In this document: positions 35,431 through 44,241 of the stretch, one piece after another
Position numbering within the stretch: position 1 is the stretch's first letter
How the letters are laid out: the number at the start of each line of letters is the position of its first letter
NCBI GenBank assembly: GCA_964527775.1
Contig: CAZGQS010000010.1
Location: 7,554 to 71,553, forward strand
Direction of reading: 5' to 3'
DNA length: 64,000 nucleotides
DNA from: VMCP01 sp964527775
Lineage (GTDB): Bacteria > Bacteroidota > Bacteroidia > NS11-12g > UBA955
Notes under the pieces: generated by a model
Database searches by the model: none
Told to the model about the DNA's origin: nothing
Seen by the model: only the letters and a program-made list of their open reading frames with translations
Made by a program: the position numbers and the translations under genes

Positions 35431-36210
35431 TTATCTGTTTTTAAACTCGGGCTTGCGTTTCTCAACAAACGCATTCATACCCTCTTTCTGATCTTCGGTG
35501 GCGAATAACATATAAAAGTTCTTTCTTTCGAAGAATAGACCTTCTTGCAAGCCAGTATCGAATGCTTTCAACACACTCTCCTTTGCCAATTGAATGGCAA
35601 TGGGTGATTTTTCAGCAGCTTTACGAGCCAATTTTATGGCCTCGTCTAAATACAATTCAACAGGCACCACCTTATTGATTAATCCTGCTTCACGCGCTTC
35701 TTCGGCAGAAATGAAATTACCCGTTAATACCATTTCCATCGCACGGGCTTTTCCTACTGCTCTTGTCAAACGCTGAGTACCACCTGCACCAGGCATTACA
35801 CCAATGTTGATTTCTGGCTGCCCAAATTGTGCGGTTTCGCTGGCCACAATCATGTCGCACAGCATGGCCAATTCACAGCCACCACCTAAAGCAAATCCGC
35901 TAACGGCTGCAATTATGGGCTTCTTGGTACGTCTAATGCTATCCCAAGTAGAAAATTGATCAATTTTCAACATATCTACGGCATTTCTGCCTGCCATCTG
36001 CTTGATATCAGCACCGGCTGCAAATGCACGCTCATTCCCAAAAATGACGATCGCTCTAATAGAGTCATCGGCGTCAAATTGCTCCAAAGCAACTTTAATT
36101 TCACCCATCAACTGCAAATTCAGAGCATTCAATTCTTTGGGACGATTTAACTGAATACCCGCAACTTGTGGCGCTAGTTCAGCATGCGTTAAAATAAATT
36201 CATACGACAT
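35431..36210 (-). CDS. Enoyl-CoA hydratase/isomerase (crotonase family)
   Basis: A 259-residue crotonase. The oxyanion hole is seen in FAAGADIKQM and ALGGGCELAMLCD, and both catalytic glutamates of true hydratases are present (GGGCELA and GQPEINIGVMPGAGG). It should hydrate trans-2-enoyl-CoA in fatty-acid or branched-acid breakdown. The ATG at 36210 is preferred because a TACTTTTG box lies just upstream; the open frame from TTG 36225 overlaps that box. It follows PAP2 on the same strand. Confidence 0.9.
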   Translation of the reverse strand: MSYEFILTHAELAPQVAGIQLNRPKELNALNLQLMGEIKVALEQFDADDSIRAIVIFGNERAFAAGADIKQMAGRNAVDMLKIDQFSTWDSIRRTKKPIIAAVSGFALGGGCELAMLCDMIVASETAQFGQPEINIGVMPGAGGTQRLTRAVGKARAMEMVLTGNFISAEEAREAGLINKVVPVELYLDEAIKLARKAAEKSPIAIQLAKESVLKAFDTGLQEGLFFERKNFYMLFATEDQKEGMNAFVEKRKPEFKNR

Positions 36211-36214
36211 GCCA

Positions 36215-36222
36215 CAAAAGTA
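36215..36222 (-). promoter_or_regulatory. -7 box of the crotonase gene
   Basis: TACTTTTG fits TAnnTTTG, four bases before the ATG at 36210. Confidence 0.5.
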
Positions 36223-36227
36223 CAAGA

Positions 36228-36800
36228 TTATAACTTTGGTAGAAAATACCGTTTATAAATGGTCCAAATTCCCCATCCAATCAAAGCACCTAAAATTCCC
36301 CCGAAAAAAACATCACCCAAATAATGCCTACCTAAGTAAACTCTGGAATAAGCAATAGCACTTGCGATGAAAATCATTAAGAAAAACAAGGGCTTTCTCC
36401 ATTTTGGATCATCCACCAAAATCAAAATAATTAGTGGATATAAAGCGAAAGAATTCGCTGAATGACTGCTTACAAATCCAAAACTGTTGTGCCCCTGACC
36501 GTCAGGAAATCGGGCATGTAAATGTTCCTCATAAGCGGGCCTAACCCTTTTAAACGTAGGTTTAAACACTCTAGAGCTGATTGAATCTGCCAATCCAAAA
36601 CTCAACAACATGGCTACAATAGGGATCAGAGCTTTCTTTCTGAATTTCCTCAATGCCGCAATGAGGGCCCATATATAGAGAAAAATAAAGGTCTTACTAG
36701 AACTCAATGCAATCATCAATGCGTCAAGGGCGTTCGAGGCCCACTCTTGATTGATCTTTATAAAAAATTGCTCATCAATACTTTGCAGAAAATCAAGCAT
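36228..36800 (-). CDS. PAP2-family membrane phosphatase
   Basis: A 190-residue inner-membrane protein with about five to six membrane segments and the three PAP2 motifs: KPTFKRVRP (KxxxxxxRP form), SSHSAN (PSGH-like) and SRVYLGRHYLGDV (SRxxxxxHxxxD). Members dephosphorylate phosphatidic acid, undecaprenyl pyrophosphate or similar lipids; which one cannot be said here. It lies four bases after the methyltransferase gene and is probably co-transcribed. It contains a minus-strand copy of the CGGGGGA word at FFGGILG. Confidence 0.88.
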   Translation of the reverse strand: MLDFLQSIDEQFFIKINQEWASNALDALMIALSSSKTFIFLYIWALIAALRKFRKKALIPIVAMLLSFGLADSISSRVFKPTFKRVRPAYEEHLHARFPDGQGHNSFGFVSSHSANSFALYPLIILILVDDPKWRKPLFFLMIFIASAIAYSRVYLGRHYLGDVFFGGILGALIGWGIWTIYKRYFLPKL

Positions 36801-36804
36801 ACCC

Positions 36805-37545
36805 TTACTTCTTTTGCGATATTAAAATCAATCTTGGTGATGAATGTGGGTCAAAGTCATCTAACTTGTAATTTCCAAAGACTTGCTGAACTTCAAACCC
36901 CGCCTGTTCGTGCAAGAATTTCAATTCTTCTAAAGTGTAGGCTTTCACCTTTTCCTGAAATTTGAGGGTATTCTGCCTGTCTATTACTTCAATATCTTTG
37001 AGTATCTGCCCTTGATGAAAATGCTTGATCCATGAATAATGCACTCCATCAATTTCCGTTTTACCTTTGGATGGAAGTTCATTCAGGACGGGTTCAGCAT
37101 TCAAATAATCTTGCACAAAATAGCCACCATCTGACAATGAATGGTACACATTTCTGAGACTGATTAAATCGTGTTCGCTCCTATCAAAATATCCAAAACT
37201 GGTAAAAAGATTGAAGGCCGCATCAAATGAGCCTTCATTTAGGGGCTCTCGCATATCGTGAACCTTAAATTGCAGCTCGTCTGAGGAATATATACTTGCT
37301 TCGTTTATGCTATTCTCAGATAGGTCAAATCCTAGAACTTTTAGCCCATGTTCATGCAATACTCTACTGTGCCTACCTTTGCCACAGGCCACATCTAACA
37401 CCCGTTGATGCGGTTGCAACTTAAGATACATGACCATGGTAGCAATAAACAAACGGGCCTCTTCGTCGTTTCGGTGTTGATACAACGCATGATAATATGC
37501 AGTATCAAACCAAGATTCGAACCATTGTTTTTGTTCCGTGTTCAT
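36805..37545 (-). CDS. Class I SAM-dependent methyltransferase
   Basis: A 246-residue protein. The SAM-binding motif I is VLDVACGKGRHSRVLHEHG, with LGFDLSENSI (motif post-I acidic) and FDAAFNLFTSFGYF following. The C-terminal part has beta-strands of unknown specificity. Substrate unknown. The ATG at 37545 is chosen because a TAACTTTG box lies at 37552-37559; the longer open frame would begin inside that box. Confidence 0.85.
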   Translation of the reverse strand: MNTEQKQWFESWFDTAYYHALYQHRNDEEARLFIATMVMYLKLQPHQRVLDVACGKGRHSRVLHEHGLKVLGFDLSENSINEASIYSSDELQFKVHDMREPLNEGSFDAAFNLFTSFGYFDRSEHDLISLRNVYHSLSDGGYFVQDYLNAEPVLNELPSKGKTEIDGVHYSWIKHFHQGQILKDIEVIDRQNTLKFQEKVKAYTLEELKFLHEQAGFEVQQVFGNYKLDDFDPHSSPRLILISQKK

Positions 37546-37551
37546 TTTCTT

Positions 37552-37559
37552 CAAAGTTA
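37552..37559 (-). promoter_or_regulatory. -7 box of the methyltransferase/PAP2 unit
   Basis: TAACTTTG fits TAnnTTTG, six bases before the ATG at 37545. Confidence 0.5.
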
Positions 37560-37599
37560 TTGTAACTAATCGACCTAGCCAATCGTTTTATAAAAGAGA

Positions 37600-38088
37600 A
37601 TGGATTATAAAGAGTTCAACCGTATTGTGGAAGCACATAGCGATGCTCTTTATCGATTTGCTCTCAAAAATATCAAAGTCGCTGAAGATGCCCAAGAAAT
37701 TGTCCAAACTGCATTCGAAAGATTATGGATTAACAGGAATACCGTTGACCCGGAGAAGAGCAAAGCTTTTCTCTTCCGTGTGGCGTATAACTTCACCATC
37801 GATATGATTCGAAAACAGCGTAAAGAAGCAGATATGGAAACAACCAAATTCAAGGAACCATCATCGGAGGGGGCGGACTTCAAAGACTTAAAGCGCGTTC
37901 TTGAACGTGCTCTTTCCAAACTCTCCGACATTCAGCGCAACGTGATATTGCTCCGTGATTATGAAGGATACAGTTACCAAGAAATTGGAGATATTCTCAG
38001 CATTACCGAGGCCCAAGTAAAAATCAATATTTTCAGAGGAAGAAAACAACTACGAGAACACCTAGGAAGAATGGAGGACTACCTATGA
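37600..38088 (+). CDS. ECF-type RNA polymerase sigma factor
   Basis: A 162-residue extracytoplasmic-function sigma factor with region 2 (AEDAQEIVQTAFERLWINR, FLFRVAYNFTIDMIRKQRKE) and region 4 (LSDIQRNVILLRDYEGYSYQEIGDILSITEAQVKINIFRGRKQLR). It overlaps the following membrane gene by four bases (ATGATGA), the usual arrangement of a sigma factor with its antagonist. It would direct a small regulon, likely including the downstream barrel gene. Confidence 0.93.
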   Translation: MDYKEFNRIVEAHSDALYRFALKNIKVAEDAQEIVQTAFERLWINRNTVDPEKSKAFLFRVAYNFTIDMIRKQRKEADMETTKFKEPSSEGADFKDLKRVLERALSKLSDIQRNVILLRDYEGYSYQEIGDILSITEAQVKINIFRGRKQLREHLGRMEDYL

Positions 38089-38921
38089 TGAACACACAGA
38101 ACCACATCCCCGAAGAAATTCAATGGCAAATTTTTGAACTTTTGGAAGGCAATCTTACTGCTGAAGAAAGTGAAAAAACTCTCCATTTGATTGAATCTAA
38201 TTCAGATTATCAAACTTTTTACCATGAATTAAGCCTCACCTATCTAAAGCCAGAACCGGCTGAATATCCAAATAAATCAGTGCTGCTAAAATCTTCTCCA
38301 AACACATTCAAAATTTGGAGAAATATATCCCTGCTAGTGAGCTCAGCCGCTGCTATTGCCATATTCCTACTAAACACATCAGAAACACCCCTTACAACAA
38401 CCCATTCAATAACAACCTCACCACAGAAAACGGCTTCCGTTAATCACGCTCACTCGACTGAATCTACCGTCAATATTACGGCACCAACTCAAGATAAAAA
38501 ACTGAAAAATGCGACCCCCGAGACCCTCCGAAAAGACACTCAACCAGCAACATCGTCCGAAGTTGCTACTCAATTCGCGAAAGTGGATATCCCCAATAAT
38601 AAACCCTTTAGAGTCATTCGCATCATGGAAGACCCTTCGAACGAGTTCACGTCCCCCAGCGGGGAAATAAACCCTGATAATTCCACAAATACCATTGACC
38701 CAGAAGTGCAAATTGTATACACGGGCTCTGACCGAAACACTTCAGACGCATCTGAAACCTCTCAAACAGAGTTTCTTCTAGACATTGCCGAAAACCTTCG
38801 ATACGGAAGATTACCCAAAATGAAATTGGTACCCAGAAGAAGACAAAACCATTTAATACCACAAGTAGACATGCTAGTGGGAACTGAAACTCGATTTATT
38901 CAAACCACCTTAATTCAATAA
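38085..38921 (+). CDS. Probable membrane-bound anti-sigma factor
   Basis: A 278-residue protein. The cytoplasmic N-terminus has an anti-sigma-like segment (EIQWQIFELLEGNLTAEESEKTLHLIE), then one membrane helix (about 82-101, NISLLVSSAAAIAIFLLN), then a long Ser/Thr/Pro-rich periplasmic region rich in predicted disorder. I infer anti-sigma function from the position, the 4-base overlap with the sigma gene and the topology; no zinc-binding HxxxCxxC motif is seen. The next gene begins two bases later. Confidence 0.7.
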   Translation: MMNTQNHIPEEIQWQIFELLEGNLTAEESEKTLHLIESNSDYQTFYHELSLTYLKPEPAEYPNKSVLLKSSPNTFKIWRNISLLVSSAAAIAIFLLNTSETPLTTTHSITTSPQKTASVNHAHSTESTVNITAPTQDKKLKNATPETLRKDTQPATSSEVATQFAKVDIPNNKPFRVIRIMEDPSNEFTSPSGEINPDNSTNTIDPEVQIVYTGSDRNTSDASETSQTEFLLDIAENLRYGRLPKMKLVPRRRQNHLIPQVDMLVGTETRFIQTTLIQ

Positions 38922-38923
38922 TC

Positions 38924-40030
38924 ATGAAAAACTTACATCATATTATCATCTTGATTGGAGCCCTATTATCATTGAAACCAGTTTTGGCTCAAAAACAATC
39001 TCACCGCATCATTATTTACACGGACACCACCTATAGCTCATCTCAATATTGGAAGAAAAATGCTGATGCTTTAAAAGCTTGGGCAGACACCATTCAAAAA
39101 TTAACAAAGTCAGACGATCCGAATATAGAAATTCCGCCGCCGGCCATTTCAGGATTAGAAGATCTTTTTAATTTGGACGTAAATGTGTTGAGAAATCAAG
39201 ATTCTACTGTTGTGAAACTCAAGGTCCGTAAAAAAGGAGACCGCTCCACCGCTCGAATCCTTGAACTTGAGCAACTTACTGAAACGGCAGAGATTGACCA
39301 AGCTGCTGATTCTTCCTATACTCTTGAACTCGAAGAATCTCCCAAAGTTTTTGAATTCACCATAGACGAAGATCATCCCCTTAATCAACGTCGAAAAAGA
39401 AAGCCAGAATTGGTCATTACCAATTTGAGAATTCACGGGGGACATTTAATGTTGCAACCTCTAAATGGTTTTTCTACCACAGTTGTTAGACCTAACGAAT
39501 TGACAGAACTTCAAAATGGAAAGTCATTAAATTTCTGCATTGATCAAAACTGGGGACTGAATTTATTGAAAGGGAAAATAAGATTTTGGTATGGACTATC
39601 ATACTCAATCAACAATTACCGTTTCAGCAATTCACAAGTGTATTTAACCCCAAATGAGCCTATTGCTAAATCTCAGTTTGCAGTTGAACCCCAGAAAAAA
39701 TCGAAATTGGTATCTAACTACATTGGCATACCCATTTCGATCGGATTCCAAGACAAGGCAAACGACAATTATCGTTTCAAGTTAAATGTGGGCATTGAAG
39801 CTGGGTATCTTGTTAGAGCCCATACCAAAGTTGTCAATAATAACGACCAAAAAATTAAAGTATTCGATGATTTCAACTTGAACAACTTTGTGGTTCAACC
39901 TACGGTTCATTTTCAATATGAAGACGTGGCCATTTTCGCAAAATACGCTTTAACTCCATTGTTCAAACCAAATCAAGGAGCTGATTATCAAAAGAATATG
40001 GTAATTGGTGTAGCTTTAAATTTAGATTGA
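38924..40030 (+). CDS. Outer-membrane beta-barrel protein in the ECF sigma operon
   Basis: A 368-residue exported protein (signal peptide ending PVLAQ). An acidic, charged middle part (about 60-155) is followed by a C-terminal barrel-like region of alternating strands (NLRIHGGHLMLQPLNGF, LVSNYIGIPISIGFQ, FKLNVGIEAGYLV, VVQPTVHFQYEDVAIFAKY) ending in NMVIGVALNLD. It resembles PorT-like barrels. It follows the anti-sigma gene by two bases, making a three-gene unit in which the barrel may be the sensed or controlled product. Confidence 0.75.
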   Translation: MKNLHHIIILIGALLSLKPVLAQKQSHRIIIYTDTTYSSSQYWKKNADALKAWADTIQKLTKSDDPNIEIPPPAISGLEDLFNLDVNVLRNQDSTVVKLKVRKKGDRSTARILELEQLTETAEIDQAADSSYTLELEESPKVFEFTIDEDHPLNQRRKRKPELVITNLRIHGGHLMLQPLNGFSTTVVRPNELTELQNGKSLNFCIDQNWGLNLLKGKIRFWYGLSYSINNYRFSNSQVYLTPNEPIAKSQFAVEPQKKSKLVSNYIGIPISIGFQDKANDNYRFKLNVGIEAGYLVRAHTKVVNNNDQKIKVFDDFNLNNFVVQPTVHFQYEDVAIFAKYALTPLFKPNQGADYQKNMVIGVALNLD

Positions 40031-40062
40031 TAAATCTCCGCAATTGGATGAACTTCTAGTTG

Positions 40063-40070
40063 TAAATTTG
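40063..40070 (+). promoter_or_regulatory. -7 box of menB
   Basis: TAAATTTG fits TAnnTTTG, four bases before the ATG at 40075. A TTG lies 16 bases upstream of it (40044-40046). Confidence 0.55.
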
Positions 40071-40074
40071 CAAC

Positions 40075-40896
40075 ATGAGCCAAAGAAATTGGGAAACCAT
40101 CAAAGACTATTCTGACATACTTTTCCAATTCCATGAAGGAATTGCCAAAATAACCATCAACCGCCCCGAAGTATACAATGCATTCCGTCCACAAACCGTG
40201 ACCGACATGCTTGATGCTATGGATCATTGCCGTGAAAATCCACAAATTTCTGTGGTGATTCTTACTGGCATTGGAGACAAAGCATTCTGTTCTGGCGGAG
40301 ACCAAAACGTTAAGGGAATTGGCGGTTATGTAGATGATTCTGGTATTCCGCGTCTGAACGTTCTTGATTTACACAAGAAAATCAGATCGCTGCCCAAACC
40401 CGTGATTGCCATGGTCAATGGTTATGCTATTGGCGGGGGACATGTATTGCACGTAGTTTGTGACTTGACCATCGCTGCTGACCATGCCAAATTTGGTCAA
40501 ACTGGCCCTAAAGTGGGAAGTTTTGACGGCGGATTTGGAAGCAGTTATTTAGCTCGACATGTAGGCCAAAAGAAAGCCCGCGAAATTTGGTTCTTATGCA
40601 GACAATATACTGCTGACGAATGCGAAAAAATGGGACTTGTCAACAAAGTGGTTCCTCTGGCCCAGCTCGAAGATGAAACCGTTGATTGGTGCAACACCAT
40701 CATGGAACGCAGTCCTATGGCCATCAGAATGCTCAAACGCGCATTCAACGCTGAATTAGACGGACAACACGGCCTTATGGAACTCGCCGGCGACGCCACT
40801 CTTCTTTATTACCTCACCGAAGAAGCCCAAGAAGGCAAACACGCATTCTTAGAAAAGCGCAAACCCGACTTCCAGAAATATCCGAAGTTTCCGTAG
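40075..40896 (+). CDS. menB: 1,4-dihydroxy-2-naphthoyl-CoA synthase
   Basis: A crotonase-fold enzyme of menaquinone synthesis that cyclises o-succinylbenzoyl-CoA. In 273 residues: NRPEVYNAFRPQTV, GDKAFCSGGDQNVKG, AIGGGHVLHVVCDLT and the MenB signature GQTGPKVGSFDGGFGSSYLAR; the tail KRKPDFQKYPKFP is also typical. Other men genes are not in the window. Menaquinone fits with the respiratory sdhCAB found at 46.7 kb. It ends at a repeat island. Confidence 0.95.
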   Translation: MSQRNWETIKDYSDILFQFHEGIAKITINRPEVYNAFRPQTVTDMLDAMDHCRENPQISVVILTGIGDKAFCSGGDQNVKGIGGYVDDSGIPRLNVLDLHKKIRSLPKPVIAMVNGYAIGGGHVLHVVCDLTIAADHAKFGQTGPKVGSFDGGFGSSYLARHVGQKKAREIWFLCRQYTADECEKMGLVNKVVPLAQLEDETVDWCNTIMERSPMAIRMLKRAFNAELDGQHGLMELAGDATLLYYLTEEAQEGKHAFLEKRKPDFQKYPKFP

Positions 40897-41190
40897 ATGG
40901 TGATCGGTAATCGGTGATCGGTGATTAGTCGTCAGCTCTCAGCCGTCAGCTCCCAGCAACGCCAAAGGCGCAAAGCAACGCGAAGCGTAAGTCTCTACGT
41001 CACAAAGTCTCCGGCGAAGCCGTCAGCCGTCAGCTCCCAGCTTCCAGCAACGCCAAAGGCGCAAAGCAACGCGAAGCGTAAGTCTCTACGTCACAAAGTC
41101 TCCGGCGAAGCCGTCGGCCGTCAGCCAAGGACCAAGTACCAAGGACCAAGGACCAAGGACTAAGGACCAAGGACTAAGGACCAAGGACTA
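40897..41190. repeat. Mosaic simple-repeat island 3 with a 72-bp exact direct repeat
   Basis: Words GGTGATC/GGTAATC, CAGCCGTCAG, CAGCTCC, GCCAAAGGC, CGCGAAGCG, GGCGAAGCC and CCAAGGA/CTAAGGA follow one another. A 72-base unit at 40953-41024 recurs without mismatch at 41044-41115, with a 91-base period. It fills the space between convergent menB and the next gene. Confidence 0.92.
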
Positions 41191-41194
41191 AAGA

Positions 41195-41980
41195 TCAAAA
41201 CAAATAACTCACCGAAATAGAGCCTTGCAAAAGCTTGGCGTTCAGTTCTCTGCGGGCGATTGCGTAATCGTAAAAGTCTTGAGAATTGGTAGGTACATCT
41301 TCCGTTCCCAATTTGACATTTCCAGTTTGATATACGGTGAATCCAAAGCCGTAATGGGCGTTGATTCCTATTTCTTTGGTGATCATGCGTTTTACACCAA
41401 AATTTAAAGATGTAGCGATTGAAGTTAAACTGCCTGAGTATTTGGGAAAATTCATGCCCGCTGTCCAAACAACGTCTTCGCTGGTGGAAGAACAGTTTGA
41501 TGCACTTAACTCTAGCCCTACATAAGAACCAAATGGCGCCATCGCTCCCTTTCGTTCACTGTAAAAACGGGCTTCTACGGCAACCTCGTTGACGTTGTAA
41601 TTCAAGGTACCTGACTCCATGGAGATGCGTTGTATACCACCGAATGGTTCAACATAATAAATGCCATCGTAATCATCGCTTTCCACCACGTCATTGCGGT
41701 TACGGTAACTGAAGAGCCAAGAAAATCCTTGATTTTTGGCCATTTCATAATCCACTCTAAATCCAGAATTTAAAAGCTTCGTTGTTTCGTTGCCGTTTCC
41801 AACCATCGCGCGAAGCAATCCACCTGTATGTAGACTGTAACCGACAGAAAATCCTTGTCGGGCGCCTAAAAATCCGGGGTTCGACTGCGAAAAAACATCC
41901 TCGGGAGCGAAAAACATCCCCGACAAAAAGCCCAATAAAAGGAAGCGTTTAACGGTTGCTTGGTAAATGTGAAATTTCAT
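41195..41980 (-). CDS. Outer-membrane beta-barrel protein, unknown
   Basis: A 261-residue exported protein with a hydrophobic signal (VKRFLLLGFLSGMFFA, cleavage near VFSQ) and an alternating beta-strand pattern to the end (SFVGYSLHTGG-like turns, MITKEIGINAHYGFGFTVY, LLQGSISVSYLF, a terminal aromatic as in barrels). The reading frame is open further upstream inside the M48 protease gene; I choose the ATG at 41980, giving a 32-base overlap with that gene. Role unknown. Confidence 0.7.
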   Translation of the reverse strand: MKFHIYQATVKRFLLLGFLSGMFFAPEDVFSQSNPGFLGARQGFSVGYSLHTGGLLRAMVGNGNETTKLLNSGFRVDYEMAKNQGFSWLFSYRNRNDVVESDDYDGIYYVEPFGGIQRISMESGTLNYNVNEVAVEARFYSERKGAMAPFGSYVGLELSASNCSSTSEDVVWTAGMNFPKYSGSLTSIATSLNFGVKRMITKEIGINAHYGFGFTVYQTGNVKLGTEDVPTNSQDFYDYAIARRELNAKLLQGSISVSYLF

Positions 41981-44219
41981 AAAGTGTCTCATAAATTTGG
42001 GCCTTGTTGTAATCATCTATCATGCGATAATTCTTGCGTTTCACGCGGTTCATGACTGATCTTGAGGTACGCATATTATAAACCACCGTGGTTTCTTCGG
42101 TGTAATAATCAATTTTAAACTGGCTATAAAGGTAAATAGGTGTATAAATGGGGAACATCAATGCGTATAAGAAGTCATTAACTAAAAAAGGGCGCTTGGT
42201 AGATTTATACTCATAACCTTCCCAACAAATGAGGGGTTCATTTTGGGTTTCCGCGAACTGATCTACAAATTGCGAGTAGAATAAAATCATTTCTTGAGTG
42301 TCGTTATTCAAGCGTTCTGTAAGCCAGTCGTTTAATTGACTATATTTAACCAATTGCTCGGTTTTGTAGCCCTCTCGGGCGATATTTTCAACGATTTCAG
42401 CTGATACTTGAGAATTTTTAATGACCCAATTCCAAGCTTTTAATAATTCAATTTTCTTGGTTTCCTCACCAAAATAATTGCGTTTATTTACTCCACCAAA
42501 ACTAGATGTAAAGTAACTAAAGTTGGGTTGTAACACAAAAATTTTCTGGGTTTCATTGAGGTTTTTTTGATACCTCTTCCGATTCACTTGATCTAACTCA
42601 GCCATTCTCTCGCGGAATCCCTTTCGCGGAGCTACTCCTTGAGTGCCCGAAGTGATTCTATTTGCCTCTATGTAATTGGCTATGTTTTTCTGTTTGAGTA
42701 AGTGATAAATAGAGCCGTAATGATAAGGTTTTACCCCAGGATTACTCGAAATTTGACCGGGTTTAACCAATCCACCGCTTGTAGTGGGTTGGGCTTCACT
42801 TTTCACAGATGAATCCAGACTAAATTTCAGATATTCATCAAGATTAATTACGCCAATGGCTTGAGTGATATTCAACAATTTCACCCCCAATTGATCTATA
42901 AAAATATCAGAGGGATATCTATTTTTTTCTTCCAGAACAACTTTCAATGCAAATGAATTCATTTCTTTTGCATCCAACTTTAGGAGCGCTGCGCTCAAAG
43001 GGCGCCAACCACCTCTATTGTCTAGAACTGAGCAACCATAGGCATTCAAATCTTTGAGCTTCCATCTATGTTCAGCCAAGGCATATGCATTCATGGCTTT
43101 TACTCTAGAGATAAATGGTGATGAACCATACAACAATTCAAAAACACGGGTCAAATACAGGGACCTACCATGGTCACCCCTACGAACATATAGCAAGAGC
43201 AATTCGTATCTTGAAATTTTGCGAACCATTTCAAATTCCTCTTTAGAAAAGAGAAATTTCTTTTTTCCAGATAGATTTAGGCTTTTCACATCACCCTGCA
43301 ATGCCATGATTCTTTTATCGAGGTTGGGATGAGAAGAATAAGCATCATTCAATTCCTGTTCAGTGCGCTTACGGTCTTTCTTTTCAGCTTCTTCCAATAG
43401 TGAAGTAACACTTGACTTTAAATTTCCAGGAAAACGGTAATAACGAGTTTCAAAAGAATCAATACTCCATTGAGCCTCGAGAAAAGGATGATCTTGGTAC
43501 TTTAAATTTTCAAACACATTGATGCCCTCAGAAAAGTCATATTCCGTTTCACGCAACATTTCAAAACCCTTTTTGTCAGCCTCTTCCTCTTGTCCTACAT
43601 TGAACTTATAGAACGCTTTGATTCTCTCATCTAGATCTGAACCGCGGGAATAACCGCTAACATATTTGGCTTCTTTGTAGGCAATCAACGAGTGTTTAAG
43701 AATGTAATGCTGCAATTCATGTGCAAGAATCAGGGCCAACTGAGCTTCGTTATCTAGTCTAGCTAAAAGTCCCAAACTAACAAAAACCAATCCATGGTGG
43801 GTTACATAAGCATTGGGAACGTGAGAACGGAGCACAAAAAACTGCACTTGACTTTGCAGTTCTGGTTTTGACGCCAAAACTTTAAGTCCTACTTTCTCTA
43901 GGTAATTTGTCATGGGATCTCCGTACAAAATTTGACCAGAAGTCAAGATTTGATCTTCCAAAAAATTAGATTGTATGGCAAATTCCAATTCCCGTTTACG
44001 GTCTCTACCTGAAGATTTTGAAGATCTAATTCTTCGAACTTCCTCTTGAGCCTTAGCGCTTGATAATTTTTTTAGATTGTAAGGAACTTCCCCTGAACAA
44101 TATAAGGGCTGATAATTATTAAAATCAATAGCCCCCGTCACCACTGCTTGCGCTGTAACGAAACCATTATAGCTTGCCAATAATAAAAATGAAGCAATAA
44201 CCTTGCTGAAAGAATTCAT
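41949..44219 (-). CDS. Exported M48-family metalloprotease
   Basis: A 756-residue exported protein (signal peptide MNSFSKVIASFLLLASYNGFV, cleavage near TAQ). The peptidase domain has the zinc motif HELQH in ALILAHELQHYILKHS (about 160) and the downstream third ligand in EEEADKKGFEML. It resembles BepA/YfgC-type M48 enzymes, which act in the periplasm on outer-membrane protein assembly. The long C-terminal half (about 330-756) is unassigned. It overlaps the following barrel gene by 32 bases, so a functional link with that barrel is possible. Confidence 0.85.
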   Translation of the reverse strand: MNSFSKVIASFLLLASYNGFVTAQAVVTGAIDFNNYQPLYCSGEVPYNLKKLSSAKAQEEVRRIRSSKSSGRDRKRELEFAIQSNFLEDQILTSGQILYGDPMTNYLEKVGLKVLASKPELQSQVQFFVLRSHVPNAYVTHHGLVFVSLGLLARLDNEAQLALILAHELQHYILKHSLIAYKEAKYVSGYSRGSDLDERIKAFYKFNVGQEEEADKKGFEMLRETEYDFSEGINVFENLKYQDHPFLEAQWSIDSFETRYYRFPGNLKSSVTSLLEEAEKKDRKRTEQELNDAYSSHPNLDKRIMALQGDVKSLNLSGKKKFLFSKEEFEMVRKISRYELLLLYVRRGDHGRSLYLTRVFELLYGSSPFISRVKAMNAYALAEHRWKLKDLNAYGCSVLDNRGGWRPLSAALLKLDAKEMNSFALKVVLEEKNRYPSDIFIDQLGVKLLNITQAIGVINLDEYLKFSLDSSVKSEAQPTTSGGLVKPGQISSNPGVKPYHYGSIYHLLKQKNIANYIEANRITSGTQGVAPRKGFRERMAELDQVNRKRYQKNLNETQKIFVLQPNFSYFTSSFGGVNKRNYFGEETKKIELLKAWNWVIKNSQVSAEIVENIAREGYKTEQLVKYSQLNDWLTERLNNDTQEMILFYSQFVDQFAETQNEPLICWEGYEYKSTKRPFLVNDFLYALMFPIYTPIYLYSQFKIDYYTEETTVVYNMRTSRSVMNRVKRKNYRMIDDYNKAQIYETLYEISHLPSNR

Positions 44220-44241
44220 CGCAACAAAAATGCGACAAAAT

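Noticed and set aside
40921..41163. 80-codon open frame (SAVSSQ...GPRTKD-like peptide)
   Set aside because: It runs through repeat island 3 and simply translates the heptad words; the same peptide words appear in island 5.
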